DNA from: an uncultured Sphingomonadales bacterium
Lineage (GTDB): Bacteria > Pseudomonadota > Alphaproteobacteria > Sphingomonadales > Sphingomonadaceae
Direction: 5' to 3'
Length of the DNA stretch: 64,000 bases
Assembly: GCA_903832325.1 (NCBI GenBank)
Contig: CAILBC010000036.1
Coordinates: 124,001 to 188,000 of the forward strand
The translations under genes and the position numbers were made by a program. The stretch's first letter is position 1; each line of letters starts with the position of its first letter. Under the pieces are notes generated by a model. That model searched no databases. It was not told the DNA's origin and saw only the letters and a list, made by a program, of their open reading frames with translations. Below, in pieces: positions 1-9,925 of this stretch.

Positions 1-446
1 AGGAACTGCTGAAGCTTCTGGCTTATTTCCTTGATGTTGACGCCGATCACGGAACTGATCGCGTCGATCGCAAGATTGAAAACGAACGCCTCTGCGCCGT
101 TGGCGACGGCTTTCATCATCGCGACGATCTGATCGGAGTTGATGTATGAAAAGGAGCCAGAGAAGATGTCGATGCCGCCGCAGCCGGCTTTGACGCTCGG
201 CATTTGCAGATTGCCCAGCGTGAACGTTTGCTGCGCGGGGAAGCGCACCCATAGATTGCCGCCGCTGTAATAGCCGCCCTGCTGACCGGAATAGGCGACC
301 GGGCCGGTGACGTTGGCCGAGCCACCCATGCTGGTGAAGAAGGAGTTGAGCTGGCCCGAGACATCGGCACTCGCGGTGTCGGCGCCAACCAATACGCAGC
401 TTGCAGCGAGGCAGATGCCGACTTTCCAGAGACGGGACTTGCGCAT
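1..446 (-). CDS. traH: Conjugal transfer protein TraH, N-terminal part (gene runs off the left edge)
   Basis: Minus-strand reading from ATG at 446: MRKSRLWKVGICLAASCVLVGADTASADVSGQLNSFFTSMGGSANVTGPVAYSGQQGGYYSGGNLWVRFP...; signal peptide and TraH-like start; overlaps traF stop; position in F-type tra order. Confidence 0.85.
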   Translation of the reverse strand, partial: MRKSRLWKVGICLAASCVLVGADTASADVSGQLNSFFTSMGGSANVTGPVAYSGQQGGYYSGGNLWVRFPAQQTFTLGNLQMPSVKAGCGGIDIFSGSFSYINSDQIVAMMKAVANGAEAFVFNLAIDAISSVIGVNIKEISQKLQQF

Positions 447-1357
447 CAGAAGTCGCTCCCGGGCTTGACGCTGGTCAGGGTGAAAATGCGGCTCATCACT
501 TCGTCTTCAGCCATCACGCCGTAGCCGATCGGGATCGGCTTTTTGAGATACGTGTCGAACAGAACGAGTGCAGGCACCTGACCACCGGACAAGCCCATTT
601 TCTGGTATTGACCGTGGTTCACGACAAAGCGCGGAAAATTCGGGTTTGGCCCACCGTCCATCGACACCGCGAGCACGGAAATGTTGTATTTGTCGGCGAG
701 CGTGCGGACGATTGGCGAAAATACCTCGCAGGCGCCGCACGAGGCCGAATAGAACAGGAACAGCCCATACCGCTCCGAGAGCGAGGCCATGACCGCCTCC
801 TGATCGGTCTTGCGCTGAGCGAGCCATGCGGTCTTGCCCAGCGTGTCGACCGGGCGCTGAAGCGTGTAGTCGAGGTCGGAATGCTGCCAGATTGCGCGCT
901 CCCACACATCGGTGAAAGTTGAGGCGCGATCGAGCTGTTCGCGCTGATAGCGGACGTAGGCGATGACGTTGTCGGGCGTGGGCTCGAGGATCGCCTTGGC
1001 CTTCAGTTCCTCAAGCTGCGCGCCGATCTGGTCCAATTGCTTGCGGAAGGGGACTGCGGCCGCTGCCGACGCGCTGGTTTTGTCGACCGCCTTGGGCCGC
1101 TCGCAATAAAACCAGGTGCCGAGCTTGCGCTCGCCGCAATAAAACGGGTCCTGTCCCGGTAACACGGTGGTGCCGTCGGTTGGCTCGGCGGTCTCGGTAG
1201 CCGTGGCGTTTGCGGCTGCCACAGACGCCGCAACAGTCTGGTCAGGTTCCGACACGGGCGGCGCAGCGAGCGCAGGTGTCGCAGTGCCTGCGACCACCAG
1301 AGCGGCCCCCAAAAATGCGCGCATGTGAACATGTGGGCGTGTGGACGTGTGGATCAT
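446..1357 (-). CDS. traF: Conjugal transfer protein TraF (thioredoxin-like, CGAC motif)
   Basis: Within ORF 446..1882; likely start MIHTSTRPHVHMRAFLGAALVVAG at 1357, overlapping the traN stop; DPFYCGERKLGTWFYCERP and YSASCGACEVFSPIVRTLADKY are TraF/thioredoxin-like. Confidence 0.88.
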   Translation of the reverse strand: MIHTSTRPHVHMRAFLGAALVVAGTATPALAAPPVSEPDQTVAASVAAANATATETAEPTDGTTVLPGQDPFYCGERKLGTWFYCERPKAVDKTSASAAAAVPFRKQLDQIGAQLEELKAKAILEPTPDNVIAYVRYQREQLDRASTFTDVWERAIWQHSDLDYTLQRPVDTLGKTAWLAQRKTDQEAVMASLSERYGLFLFYSASCGACEVFSPIVRTLADKYNISVLAVSMDGGPNPNFPRFVVNHGQYQKMGLSGGQVPALVLFDTYLKKPIPIGYGVMAEDEVMSRIFTLTSVKPGSDF

Positions 1358-3294
1358 GGCGTGGACCCTGTTTTGGTGCCGGTGGCACCGGCGTTCTGAT
1401 AAAATTGCTGGACCTGGGCCTGGATTTGCGCGGAGGTCTGGAGCGAGCTTGGCAGCGAGACAGCGCTGGTGAAGTTCGCGTAGACCTCGGAGAAATCCAT
1501 CTTGGAGAGGTCGAGCTGCGAGAACTGGGCGACGGTAAAGCCGCCACAGCTTGGATTTTTGGGAGTGCCAAAATCCATCCCTAGCTGCGCGCGGCCCTGT
1601 TCCTGGATTACGCGAGCAAGCTCCGACTGGTAGCAGCAGTAGCTCAGGCGCTCGTTGGTGCAGACGAAGAGAGCCTTCTGGGAGCAATATTCTCCGACAT
1701 AGTGGCAGAGCCCCATTCGGTCCTGAACATCGAGCAGCATCTCCTGCTGGGAGCACAGGAACGTGACCAGGAACTGGGTGACCATCGACAGCAGAAACCC
1801 ATAGCCGCCAGTGAGAATGCCTGCGAGCGCGGTCGCGCTCGAAGCGGCGGTCAGCATGCCGGACACCTTGCCGGCGCAGCAATTGACGAGCCCAAACAGC
1901 GGCTTGTGGCAGCCTGCTGAATTGCCGTTGAAGATCGTCAGGGCATTGGGATCGAACTGGCCTTTGGCATCGCCCATGGCATTGATGGCGACCAGTGCTT
2001 TGCCGAGGTCAGGGATGGGTGACGTCGGCAACGTCGTGCAACTGCCATCGAGGCAATAGACGCTGCCATTGCAGGCATAGCTGCCCGGCGCTTCGGTCGG
2101 ATTGGGCGTGGTGCATTTGTAGACCTGGCTGGTTACCTGGCAGGCACCCACCTGCGGGTCGTCGAGGCAAACTGTATGGTCGAAGCTGCAATTGGTTTTG
2201 GCCGCGAGCGTCGCGCAATTGTTGGCCGACGTCAGTGCGCCGCATTGGTACGTGGCCTGCCATTGCCAGCAATCGTGTGTGACAGAAACGCCACCAACCG
2301 TGCGCGTGGCGGGCGATGTATCGGTACATATCTGTGTCGGGGGCAGGCATGTGGCACCACTTCCCGTGGCCGCAGCGAGCTTGGACTGACAATCGCTGTT
2401 GTCGATCTGGGAGCCACCCGTCGTTTCAATCGGGCCGAGATAAGTCGAGCCCGCGGCACCCGATGCGGTGATGAGAGCAGGAGGCACAAAGCAGGCCGAA
2501 TCGTTTCTCAGGCAGGAGCTTCCCCAGGGGCCGGTTCCGTAATTTTTTTGGTCCGAGCACGTATAAATTCTCTCGGTCTCGGTCAGGGCGAGATTGGCGC
2601 TTGACCCGGCGACAGAAAAGTTCGGCAGCCGCTTGGTCTGGGTGCTTGCCAATGAGCAGGTCGGCTCGCTTTCGAAGCTGCCACAGTCGGTTACCACCCC
2701 CGTATCAGTGGCATCGGGCAGGCCGCGTGTGAGGCTGTACCAATTCGTCAGATGGCAGGCATAGCGATAGCCGGTGACGACCGGCGCGGCCCAGGCGATG
2801 GTGCAGGTGAAATTCGAATCGCTCTCGACGGATCCGACCTGGCAGGAATCGAAGTAGGTGCTGCTCCCGCCTGAACTCGCGGGCAAAGGCTTGCAGGAGC
2901 TGGCGGTGCTGCTCGTGCTGACGCCTGTATAGCTGTTGGGACTGGCCTCGACACCTTGCGCGCTCGCAAGACCGAGCGTCGAGGGATCGAAAGACCCACG
3001 GTTTGGATTGGTGATGATGGCGTAAGGCTGGCTGGTGACGGTTGCGACCGCACCGTCACCGCTCATCTGGCTGGGATTTTTGAGATAGCTCGATTGCGGC
3101 AGATCGGCGCCGCCATAGCCGGGCACGGAGCTTGGGGCATTGGTGTTGGTGACTGTGCTGGTTACCTGACCCTGCAAACTTTGGGCGACCTGGCTGGCAG
3201 CCGCTTTCGGGTCCAAGGTCTGTGCTTGGAGCGCAGTCGAAGCGAGAAGCGCGATCATCGCGCTTGTGTGCCCAAGGGTGCGGCGCCGGATCAT
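1354..3294 (-). CDS. traN: Conjugal transfer mating-pair stabilization protein TraN (cysteine-rich)
   Basis: ORF 1354..3447, likely start MIRRRTLGHTSAMIALLAS at 3294; very Cys-rich; C-terminal NCCAGKVSG...CYYCCYQSELARVIQEQGRAQLG typical of TraN. Confidence 0.88.
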   Translation of the reverse strand: MIRRRTLGHTSAMIALLASTALQAQTLDPKAAASQVAQSLQGQVTSTVTNTNAPSSVPGYGGADLPQSSYLKNPSQMSGDGAVATVTSQPYAIITNPNRGSFDPSTLGLASAQGVEASPNSYTGVSTSSTASSCKPLPASSGGSSTYFDSCQVGSVESDSNFTCTIAWAAPVVTGYRYACHLTNWYSLTRGLPDATDTGVVTDCGSFESEPTCSLASTQTKRLPNFSVAGSSANLALTETERIYTCSDQKNYGTGPWGSSCLRNDSACFVPPALITASGAAGSTYLGPIETTGGSQIDNSDCQSKLAAATGSGATCLPPTQICTDTSPATRTVGGVSVTHDCWQWQATYQCGALTSANNCATLAAKTNCSFDHTVCLDDPQVGACQVTSQVYKCTTPNPTEAPGSYACNGSVYCLDGSCTTLPTSPIPDLGKALVAINAMGDAKGQFDPNALTIFNGNSAGCHKPLFGLVNCCAGKVSGMLTAASSATALAGILTGGYGFLLSMVTQFLVTFLCSQQEMLLDVQDRMGLCHYVGEYCSQKALFVCTNERLSYCCYQSELARVIQEQGRAQLGMDFGTPKNPSCGGFTVAQFSQLDLSKMDFSEVYANFTSAVSLPSSLQTSAQIQAQVQQFYQNAGATGTKTGSTP

Positions 3295-4049
3295 GGTGCC
3301 CCCTTCAGCGCCGCGAAGGCGCCGCGAGCAACCGACGCTCCCGGGCCATTTCCATCGGCGATGGTTTCGGCGGCGAAGGCTGTGGTTACATTGCCGGATA
3401 ACCTGTCGAAAACCTGTGGATTGGCGGTGCACATGTCGCCAGAGCACGGCACGAACCCGTCTGCCAGGGCGATGTATGTGGGCACCGATTCAACATGGAA
3501 TGCCTTGAACAGGCGCGGGTCGATGCTGATGCGGGGCTTGGTTCCGGGCGGGATCGCCTTCGACAATCCCTTCATGAAAGCGCCAGCGCCCTGCGGTGAA
3601 AACCCTCGGAACACGACTGTCCCGCCGGCGCGCGATACATCGCCAATCATCTGGCGCAGCGAATCCTCTGGCATCGCAAGGCTGGCAAAGGCCAGAAACT
3701 GCGGTGCGGGACGTGGGCTCGGCGCCGTGACCTTGGCCACATCAGCGATCATGGTGTCGAGATCGATGCTGCTGGGTGACGTCGGGCCCGGGGTGATCTT
3801 GGCGGCCGCATCGCCAAGTCGGGCCTTGGCTAGATCGACCGTATCATGTGCTGCCTTCTCGGTGTCTTTGGCGGTTGCTTGCCGGGCAATGGCGCTACTG
3901 ATGAGCGCTGATAGTGCGGCCGCTTCCTTTTGCGCGCGCGATTGGATCGCTTCGAGGTCAAGGTCTCCCACGCTGGTCTGGGCGAGGACCGTGCTGATAC
4001 CGGCGACGGTGAGGGCAACGCCCACAAGGAGGATGAAGCGTTTGCGCAT
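3291..4049 (-). CDS. trbC: Type-F conjugative transfer system pilin assembly protein TrbC
   Basis: MRKRFILLVGVALTVAG start; FLAFASLAMPEDSLRQMIGDVSRAGGTVVFRGF is the TrbC-type motif. Confidence 0.85.
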   Translation of the reverse strand: MRKRFILLVGVALTVAGISTVLAQTSVGDLDLEAIQSRAQKEAAALSALISSAIARQATAKDTEKAAHDTVDLAKARLGDAAAKITPGPTSPSSIDLDTMIADVAKVTAPSPRPAPQFLAFASLAMPEDSLRQMIGDVSRAGGTVVFRGFSPQGAGAFMKGLSKAIPPGTKPRISIDPRLFKAFHVESVPTYIALADGFVPCSGDMCTANPQVFDRLSGNVTTAFAAETIADGNGPGASVARGAFAALKGAP

Positions 4050-4059
4050 CGGTGCCACC

Positions 4060-5067
4060 TCAGAACGCGCAGCAATTGCGTTTGCGCCACAGCAAGTAGC
4101 CGACGTCTTCGCCAATCACCGGATAGACGTGCGAGGTAGCCTGGACGACGGTCGAGCCCCCGGGCGGCTCGCACGCATAGCGGCCTGATGTCGCCGCAAC
4201 CGGATTGACCATCTGCAGCCGGTATTGCGACTTCTTCAGGATCGGCATCAGGTATTTGCCACACAGACCCTGGTCGCCCATTGTGCCCCAGGCGAGCGCA
4301 GTGCGGTGCATCTTGAACAGCATGCGTTCGGCGACGAGCCGCATCGACTGGTCGACGGTCGTGTTGTTCCCGACATGACCGGTCATCGGGTACATGCTGC
4401 CATTGCAGCCTGCGCACCAGAACAGCGGGTCGAGCGGCAGGCTGGCGGTTGCGGCGACGCAATCCGCTGCGCACGCCGCTTGAGCCAGTGGAAAATCGAA
4501 CACAACGGTCTCGGGGTAGACTTCGGCAGCGAGCGTATCGTCAGCCCAGGTCGGGTCGAGCTCGGTCATATAGGCCAGATCGAACGAAGCCTGCTCGAAG
4601 CAGATGAAATCCCCCAGCAGCTCGAGCAGGTAGAACAACGGGTAGATGTAATAGTGCGCCTGATAATGCGCGGTCATCTCGCCCGCGCCGCCGGTCTGCT
4701 GCGAATACGACATGTGACCTGTGCCCAGATGCAAGCCCGGGTTGAGCGTGATCCCGCCAAGATTGGGAAAGCAGAACGGTTTTGTCGTCACATCGATCAG
4801 CCGTACGGGTTCCCAGAACCCGAACGACAAACCGAGCCGCAAACCGCACAGGCACACCGGCAGCGACGGGTTGGGTGGGTCGGGATATTGGCTTGGCCAC
4901 AGCTCCGCCGGGCCGATCGACAGCGGGAAGAAGCAATCCCAGCACACATCGGTTAACGGATTGGGGAAATGCCCATGGCACGTCGTCGCGATTTGGGCCT
5001 CGGCCACAGGTGCTGCAGCCAGCAATCCAAGCGCGACCAGCGCGGGCAGGGCGAGGGCGCGAATCAT
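4060..5067 (-). CDS. traU: Conjugal transfer protein TraU
   Basis: 335 aa; CHGHFPNPLTDVCWDCFFPLSIG and LFWCAGCNGSMYPMTGHV are TraU signatures. Confidence 0.92.
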   Translation of the reverse strand: MIRALALPALVALGLLAAAPVAEAQIATTCHGHFPNPLTDVCWDCFFPLSIGPAELWPSQYPDPPNPSLPVCLCGLRLGLSFGFWEPVRLIDVTTKPFCFPNLGGITLNPGLHLGTGHMSYSQQTGGAGEMTAHYQAHYYIYPLFYLLELLGDFICFEQASFDLAYMTELDPTWADDTLAAEVYPETVVFDFPLAQAACAADCVAATASLPLDPLFWCAGCNGSMYPMTGHVGNNTTVDQSMRLVAERMLFKMHRTALAWGTMGDQGLCGKYLMPILKKSQYRLQMVNPVAATSGRYACEPPGGSTVVQATSHVYPVIGEDVGYLLWRKRNCCAF

Positions 5068-5369
5068 GGCTCGCGGTCCCTGGCGAGCTGCTCGTCAAGC
5101 CACGCCGCATCGGTACGCAGTTTTATGGTGAGCCATGTCGCGCCCTGAATAAGCGTTCCAAGCACAAGGCCAAGCCAGAGCAGCGCAGTGCCGCATCGTG
5201 AAATCATGATCAGGCTCGGCGCGAACAAGGTCACCACAGCCATCGCAGTGAGCATGCCAATCAGCCGCCAACGTCGATGGCGTTGCTCCAACGTTTCCGG
5301 CGCGGCCATCGGCGCCGGGATTCGGTCAGCGATCCATTCGCCAGCTCTCTTGATTAGCTCGCGGATCAC
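5064..5369 (-). CDS. Small membrane protein within tra operon, unknown function
   Basis: 101 aa, two hydrophobic segments, 4-nt overlaps with traU and traW. Confidence 0.7.
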   Translation of the reverse strand: MIRELIKRAGEWIADRIPAPMAAPETLEQRHRRWRLIGMLTAMAVVTLFAPSLIMISRCGTALLWLGLVLGTLIQGATWLTIKLRTDAAWLDEQLARDREP

Positions 5370-6007
5370 TGCGGCGCCCCTTCATGCCGCAGCGCGACTT
5401 CTTGGAGCGCGATCAGATCATCCTTCTGGCTGATCAGCGCTGGCGTGTGCATGATACCGAAACGGTGCGTGATCACCCCGTCCTGGTCAAACCAGAACCG
5501 GCGTTTGAGCGCGGTCATGCGTTCTGTTGGCGAGCCCTTGACCAGCACAATCCACACTTTGTCGGGCGCGCCTTGCTTCATTGCCCAGGCGATCTCGTCG
5601 TTGCTGTCGCCATCGATCACGACGAAGGCATGCGCCATGGCGACAATGTGGAGCGGATTGAACCGCTGGCCCTTGGCGGCCAGCAAGTTGCCGCGCGCAT
5701 CGCGGATGTCGTCGGCCAGCGTCACTGTCGGATCGAACATCCATTGCCGGTCGGCGGTTGCCGGACTGATGCCCGCGACGGGATGAGGGTGCTCGATCGT
5801 GGCGCGCGCGGTTTCAACAAACCTGCGGTTGATCGCGGCCAGTTCACCGCTTTCCTCCAGCGTATGGAGACGCGCATGGATAACCTCGATCAGATCTGGT
5901 TCGGCAATCGCCCAGGTGGTTCCGAGCGTTCCATAGTCGCGTGCCAGAGCGGGCGTTGAGCTGACCAACACCGCGGCGAGGCTGACACGCAAAACGGCCC
6001 GCCTCAC
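5366..6007 (-). CDS. traW: Type-F conjugative transfer system protein TraW
   Basis: 213 aa; ARDYGTLGTTWAIAEPDLIEVIHARL ... FWFDQDGVITHRFGIMHTPALISQ, TraW-like. Confidence 0.88.
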   Translation of the reverse strand: MRRAVLRVSLAAVLVSSTPALARDYGTLGTTWAIAEPDLIEVIHARLHTLEESGELAAINRRFVETARATIEHPHPVAGISPATADRQWMFDPTVTLADDIRDARGNLLAAKGQRFNPLHIVAMAHAFVVIDGDSNDEIAWAMKQGAPDKVWIVLVKGSPTERMTALKRRFWFDQDGVITHRFGIMHTPALISQKDDLIALQEVALRHEGAPQ

Positions 6008-6549
6008 AGGATCGGCTCCCCGGTCCCAATCAACCGGTCACGGCACACGAAACCAATCGCGGCATAGCGGCTGTCAAAGCCATCTTTGTGCGGCGTGCCG
6101 GCATAGATGCACCCGGGCGGCACCCGACCGATCGGACCGGGGGCCAAGGCTTCACCCTGTCGGGTTGCTGGTTTGAGCCGCGAAATCTCGGCGCCGTTGA
6201 CCAACACCCTTGCGCCATCCCGTGCGACGATGTCGCCGGGTACGCCATAGGCGATCTTGGCAAACGGCTTGGGGTGCTCGCCAAAATGCTTCGCCACCAG
6301 CGGCTCGTGGCCAGGATCAAACACAACATAATCGCCCCGCGCCGGAAAGCGGCCGGTCTCGACTAGCAATGCCCAGGTCGGGAGGGACTCGCTGGCATTG
6401 ATCAGGATGGCATGCCTATCGTGCCAATCGTCGAGCGCCTCGAAGGCCATTGCTGCGATGCCGAGCAGCGCGACGGAGCGCAGCCGGTCAAGCCACGGGC
6501 GGCGCGTCGGGATCGATGCGCTGGTCGGAAGCTCAATGGCTTTGGCCAT
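6004..6549 (-). CDS. S26-family signal peptidase (TraF/TrhF type) of the conjugation system
   Basis: SLPTWALLVETGRFPARGDYVVFDP ... KIAYGVPGDIV ... GDGFDSRYAAIGFV-like architecture of conjugative S26 peptidases; start MAKAIEL with GAGG upstream. Confidence 0.8.
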   Translation of the reverse strand: MAKAIELPTSASIPTRRPWLDRLRSVALLGIAAMAFEALDDWHDRHAILINASESLPTWALLVETGRFPARGDYVVFDPGHEPLVAKHFGEHPKPFAKIAYGVPGDIVARDGARVLVNGAEISRLKPATRQGEALAPGPIGRVPPGCIYAGTPHKDGFDSRYAAIGFVCRDRLIGTGEPIL

Positions 6550-7064
6550 GGCCGACCTCGCTGACTTGCGGTTTTCCATCGTCAGACTTTTGACCGGCTT
6601 GCGCAGGCGCTGGCTCGGCAGCACGGGGCTGGTGCGCATAGACTTCGGCGCGCACGGTGGCGGTGATGTCGGGCATATCGCCGTCGACCACCGCATTGCC
6701 GAGCAGGACGATGTCTCCCTTGTGTGCATGGGCGCTGACCGCGCTGTTGAGCGCCTTCAGGAAATTGGCCGTGCGCGCGGTGAGTTCTTCGGGCGCTTCG
6801 CCCGAGCGCGCTTCACGCTGGACATATTCGCGCACGAGATCGGCCAGTTCGACTTTGACCAGGTGCGGCGATGTGCTGCGCAGTGTCAGGATTGTATGCG
6901 TTGCCCACACGCCCCACAGCAAAGCTCCGCTGGCCGCCATGACGAGGCCAACCTGGCGCATGACGCTGGGCAGGCGCGGCTCGATCGGGGTTCTGGCCGC
7001 CGCTATCGGCTCGGGTGCGCTTGGCAGCACATCGGGCTGCGGCGTGTGTTGATCACTCGACATG
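6533..7064 (-). CDS. trbI: Type-F conjugative transfer system protein TrbI
   Basis: Single N-terminal TM, VKVELADLVREYVQREARSG...TANFLKALNSAVSAHAHKGDIVLLGNAVVDGDMPDIT; TrbI_Ftype-like. Confidence 0.8.
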
Positions 7065-7373
7065 AAATGCGCTCCAAACGTCACGGACAAGGCTGCCAAG
7101 GCGGAAGACAGAGATGAGCAGGAACGCAGCCAGAAAGCCGATCACAACAATCTGGTCGAACTGGTCCCGACGCGCGATGTTCGCTGCGACATAGCGGTCG
7201 GCCAGGTTGGCCAATTGCAGCATCGTCAGCGGCAACGAAAAGCTGCCGATCGCAAAGGCAATCATCGCGATCAAACCGGCGGCGGCGAGCGCATTGAGCG
7301 CAAGCCATCCGCTGATATGAGCCGATGCGACGACCATGCTTGCCCAGAACACGACCTTTGTCGGCGCTGTCAT
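7053..7373 (-). CDS. Small membrane protein in tra operon, unknown function
   Basis: MTAPTKVVFWASMVVASAHISGWLALNALAAAGLIAMIAFAIGSF...; start overlaps traC stop. Confidence 0.65.
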   Translation of the reverse strand: MTAPTKVVFWASMVVASAHISGWLALNALAAAGLIAMIAFAIGSFSLPLTMLQLANLADRYVAANIARRDQFDQIVVIGFLAAFLLISVFRLGSLVRDVWSAFHVE

Positions 7374-9919
7374 GGCAGCACCTCGCCGGGGCGCTCGGCT
7401 TTGCCGGGAAAGGCGACCATCTCGATCGCTTCGGCCATCGTGCGACCTTCGGCGACTGCCGCTTCGATCTTGGCGAATGTTGCGGGGCTCGACGAATAGA
7501 GCGTCCCGGAAAACGGATCGAGCACCAGACGGCACACGCATTGCGTATCGGGTCCGCGGATCAATAGGTCCGAATAGTCGGTGCCATGCCGCTTCAACGA
7601 GCGGAGCAGGGCGTCGGTGTAATTGTCCATCTCGAAGCGGTCCGACTTGCGGAAATCCGCGATCGTCTCGGGCTTCTGTTGGAGCACCAACATCCAGTCG
7701 GAGTTTTCAAGCGCAGCCTTCGAGCCACCCGACTTGTAGAAATCGTTGATCGACTGGGTGGCGGTAATGAGCGAGGCGCCATATTTGCGGCAGGTGCGCG
7801 AATAGGTCTCGACAAAGTCGGCCATCGCGCCACCCTTCAACATCGACCAGGCTTCATCGATGATCAGCGCCTTGGGGATCTGCCGATCGAGCTTGCGCAT
7901 GGTCTGCGAGGCGACGAACATGATCGAGGTCAGCACCACACTGCGCAATTCCTCACGCGACGACAGGTCCGAAAGTTCGAACACGGTGAGATCGGCCGAG
8001 AGATCGAGATTGGTATCGCCGAGGAAAAACTGGCCGAACGTGCCGGCTTCCGAGAATGGGAGCATCGCGGTTGCCAGATCGTCGGCCATCGCGTGGCCCG
8101 CGCCGCGCAAGGCTTCCATAACGGCATCGATCGTCCCGTCACGGCCCTGGTCATTCCAAACCGCATTGACCGCGGCGTCGATCAGCCCACGCTCGGTATC
8201 GTTGAGCCGGTTCTCGAAGCGCGCCATCTGCGATACGATGGCCTTCAGCATTGCGAGGCAGTCGATCAGATAATCGGGATCGTCACCCGCCAGTGTTGGG
8301 TCGATCATACGAAACGGGTTGAGCGAAATTCCCGCCGCCTGCCGGAACTCGGTGAAGGTGCCACCCAAGGCCTTGGCCATGTGCTCGAACGAGCGGCCAT
8401 CGTCGATGACTATAACCCGCGCATGGACCCCGGCGAGACTGGCGGTTAGGTCTTGCAGCAGCACCGACTTGCCCGAACCGGACTTGCCGGCGATCGCGAC
8501 ATTGTGGTTGCCGGCGCCGTTCTGGAACGGCGACCAGAATTGCGGCTGTCCGCGTCGGCCGACGAACAGCAGGTGCGGGATTGCCCCGCCGTTGTACTCT
8601 CCCTGGAGGGGGCTGAGCGAAGCCACGTTGGCCGAGAGGACTGTCCGAAAGCGGCGCATGCGCTGCAAATCGGTAGACAGGCCATCGGCCAGTAGCAGCG
8701 GGAACGATGCGAGCAACCCGCCAAGTTGCAGATAAGTCTCGTCGATCAGATCCCACCCGGCGGCCTTGTAGATCGCCTTCAGGGTGCGCTCATTGAGATC
8801 GCCGCGGCCGAGCGGGGAAATGACCGTAACGCTGTAATAGATCTGGATCAGCTTTTGCCCGAGCCGCACCTGCTGCTGAACATGGGTCCATTCGGCCGAC
8901 TGGCTCTTGAGCGCGGGCACAAGCCGGGCCGCTTTGCCATCGGCCAGCGTGGTGGTGCGGGTGAACTTCCAGCTGGCTTTGGCCTCGGACATGTCGGTTG
9001 CCGGAATGATCCCGGCGATCGACTGGAGGACGGGGCAGGGCAGGCAGAGTTTGGGGTTGAACACATCACCGATGACTTTTTGCGTGTCCCAAGGCGCCCA
9101 GCGTTCAGGGAAATAGCGCACCGACATTGTGCGCACGTCGAAGGCGTGCGGGGTGACTTCGACGAGGTCCGGCGCACCATCGATCACTTTGCCGGACGGG
9201 CGCAGCGATGGCGCTTCGAGGATTAGCCGGTCCTTCTCGACCCGCGTCACCAGATCGCGGCGCAGGCACTGCTCGTTGATCGGATCGAACGGGCTATACT
9301 CCGGCGCATCGTCGCCGGCGCCTGTCGATGGGCACAGGACATCGTCGATAAAACGAATGAGGTCGGTCGGCCCCAGCACGCGCGTTGGCACATTGATCGA
9401 ATCGAAGGCGGCTACGATCCCGTCGCGCACCGACAACAGTTGTTCATTCGAAATCGGGCCGCCTTCGGTCACGCCAACGGCGAAGAGCACGCGGAATTGG
9501 CGCAAGTGGAACGGGCCGTCGCCTGCCAGCGATGTCCAGGCGCCATGCGTCAGAAGATCGAGCCGATAGCGCGCGAGCTTGTCGAACACGGCGCCAGCGC
9601 GCACACGCGGCAGGGCCCATTCCTGCAATTTCTCGACGACCCGTGGGCTGGCATAATTGATGATCTGGAACTGGCAGCCGGGCAGCAGCACATCAGCAAA
9701 CAGCGTGCCAAGGATATCGCTAATGCGTTCGTCGGCGCCAATCAGCGGGGCCAGTTCAAGCACGAAACCCTTCGAGCGAGTCAGGTGGAAAAGCTGCTCG
9801 GCAGGGCTGAAGGCGCGATAACCGAGATAAGCCGCGAGCATTGGCACGGACTGTGCGTCGGGGCGGTTCTCGGGTGCAGCGGTGTCACCGGTGACGAGTT
9901 CAACGAGGCGGGCGAGCAT
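7370..9919 (-). CDS. traC: Type IV secretion system ATPase TraC (VirB4-like)
   Basis: 849 aa; Walker A GKSGSGKSVLLQDL, ALIIDEAWSMLKGG Walker B; TraC_F family. Confidence 0.95.
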   Translation of the reverse strand: MLARLVELVTGDTAAPENRPDAQSVPMLAAYLGYRAFSPAEQLFHLTRSKGFVLELAPLIGADERISDILGTLFADVLLPGCQFQIINYASPRVVEKLQEWALPRVRAGAVFDKLARYRLDLLTHGAWTSLAGDGPFHLRQFRVLFAVGVTEGGPISNEQLLSVRDGIVAAFDSINVPTRVLGPTDLIRFIDDVLCPSTGAGDDAPEYSPFDPINEQCLRRDLVTRVEKDRLILEAPSLRPSGKVIDGAPDLVEVTPHAFDVRTMSVRYFPERWAPWDTQKVIGDVFNPKLCLPCPVLQSIAGIIPATDMSEAKASWKFTRTTTLADGKAARLVPALKSQSAEWTHVQQQVRLGQKLIQIYYSVTVISPLGRGDLNERTLKAIYKAAGWDLIDETYLQLGGLLASFPLLLADGLSTDLQRMRRFRTVLSANVASLSPLQGEYNGGAIPHLLFVGRRGQPQFWSPFQNGAGNHNVAIAGKSGSGKSVLLQDLTASLAGVHARVIVIDDGRSFEHMAKALGGTFTEFRQAAGISLNPFRMIDPTLAGDDPDYLIDCLAMLKAIVSQMARFENRLNDTERGLIDAAVNAVWNDQGRDGTIDAVMEALRGAGHAMADDLATAMLPFSEAGTFGQFFLGDTNLDLSADLTVFELSDLSSREELRSVVLTSIMFVASQTMRKLDRQIPKALIIDEAWSMLKGGAMADFVETYSRTCRKYGASLITATQSINDFYKSGGSKAALENSDWMLVLQQKPETIADFRKSDRFEMDNYTDALLRSLKRHGTDYSDLLIRGPDTQCVCRLVLDPFSGTLYSSSPATFAKIEAAVAEGRTMAEAIEMVAFPGKAERPGEVLP

Positions 9920-9925
9920 GACGCG

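Noticed and set aside
2956-4188. 410-aa plus-strand ORF
   Set aside because: Antisense to traN/trbC, which have clear family signatures
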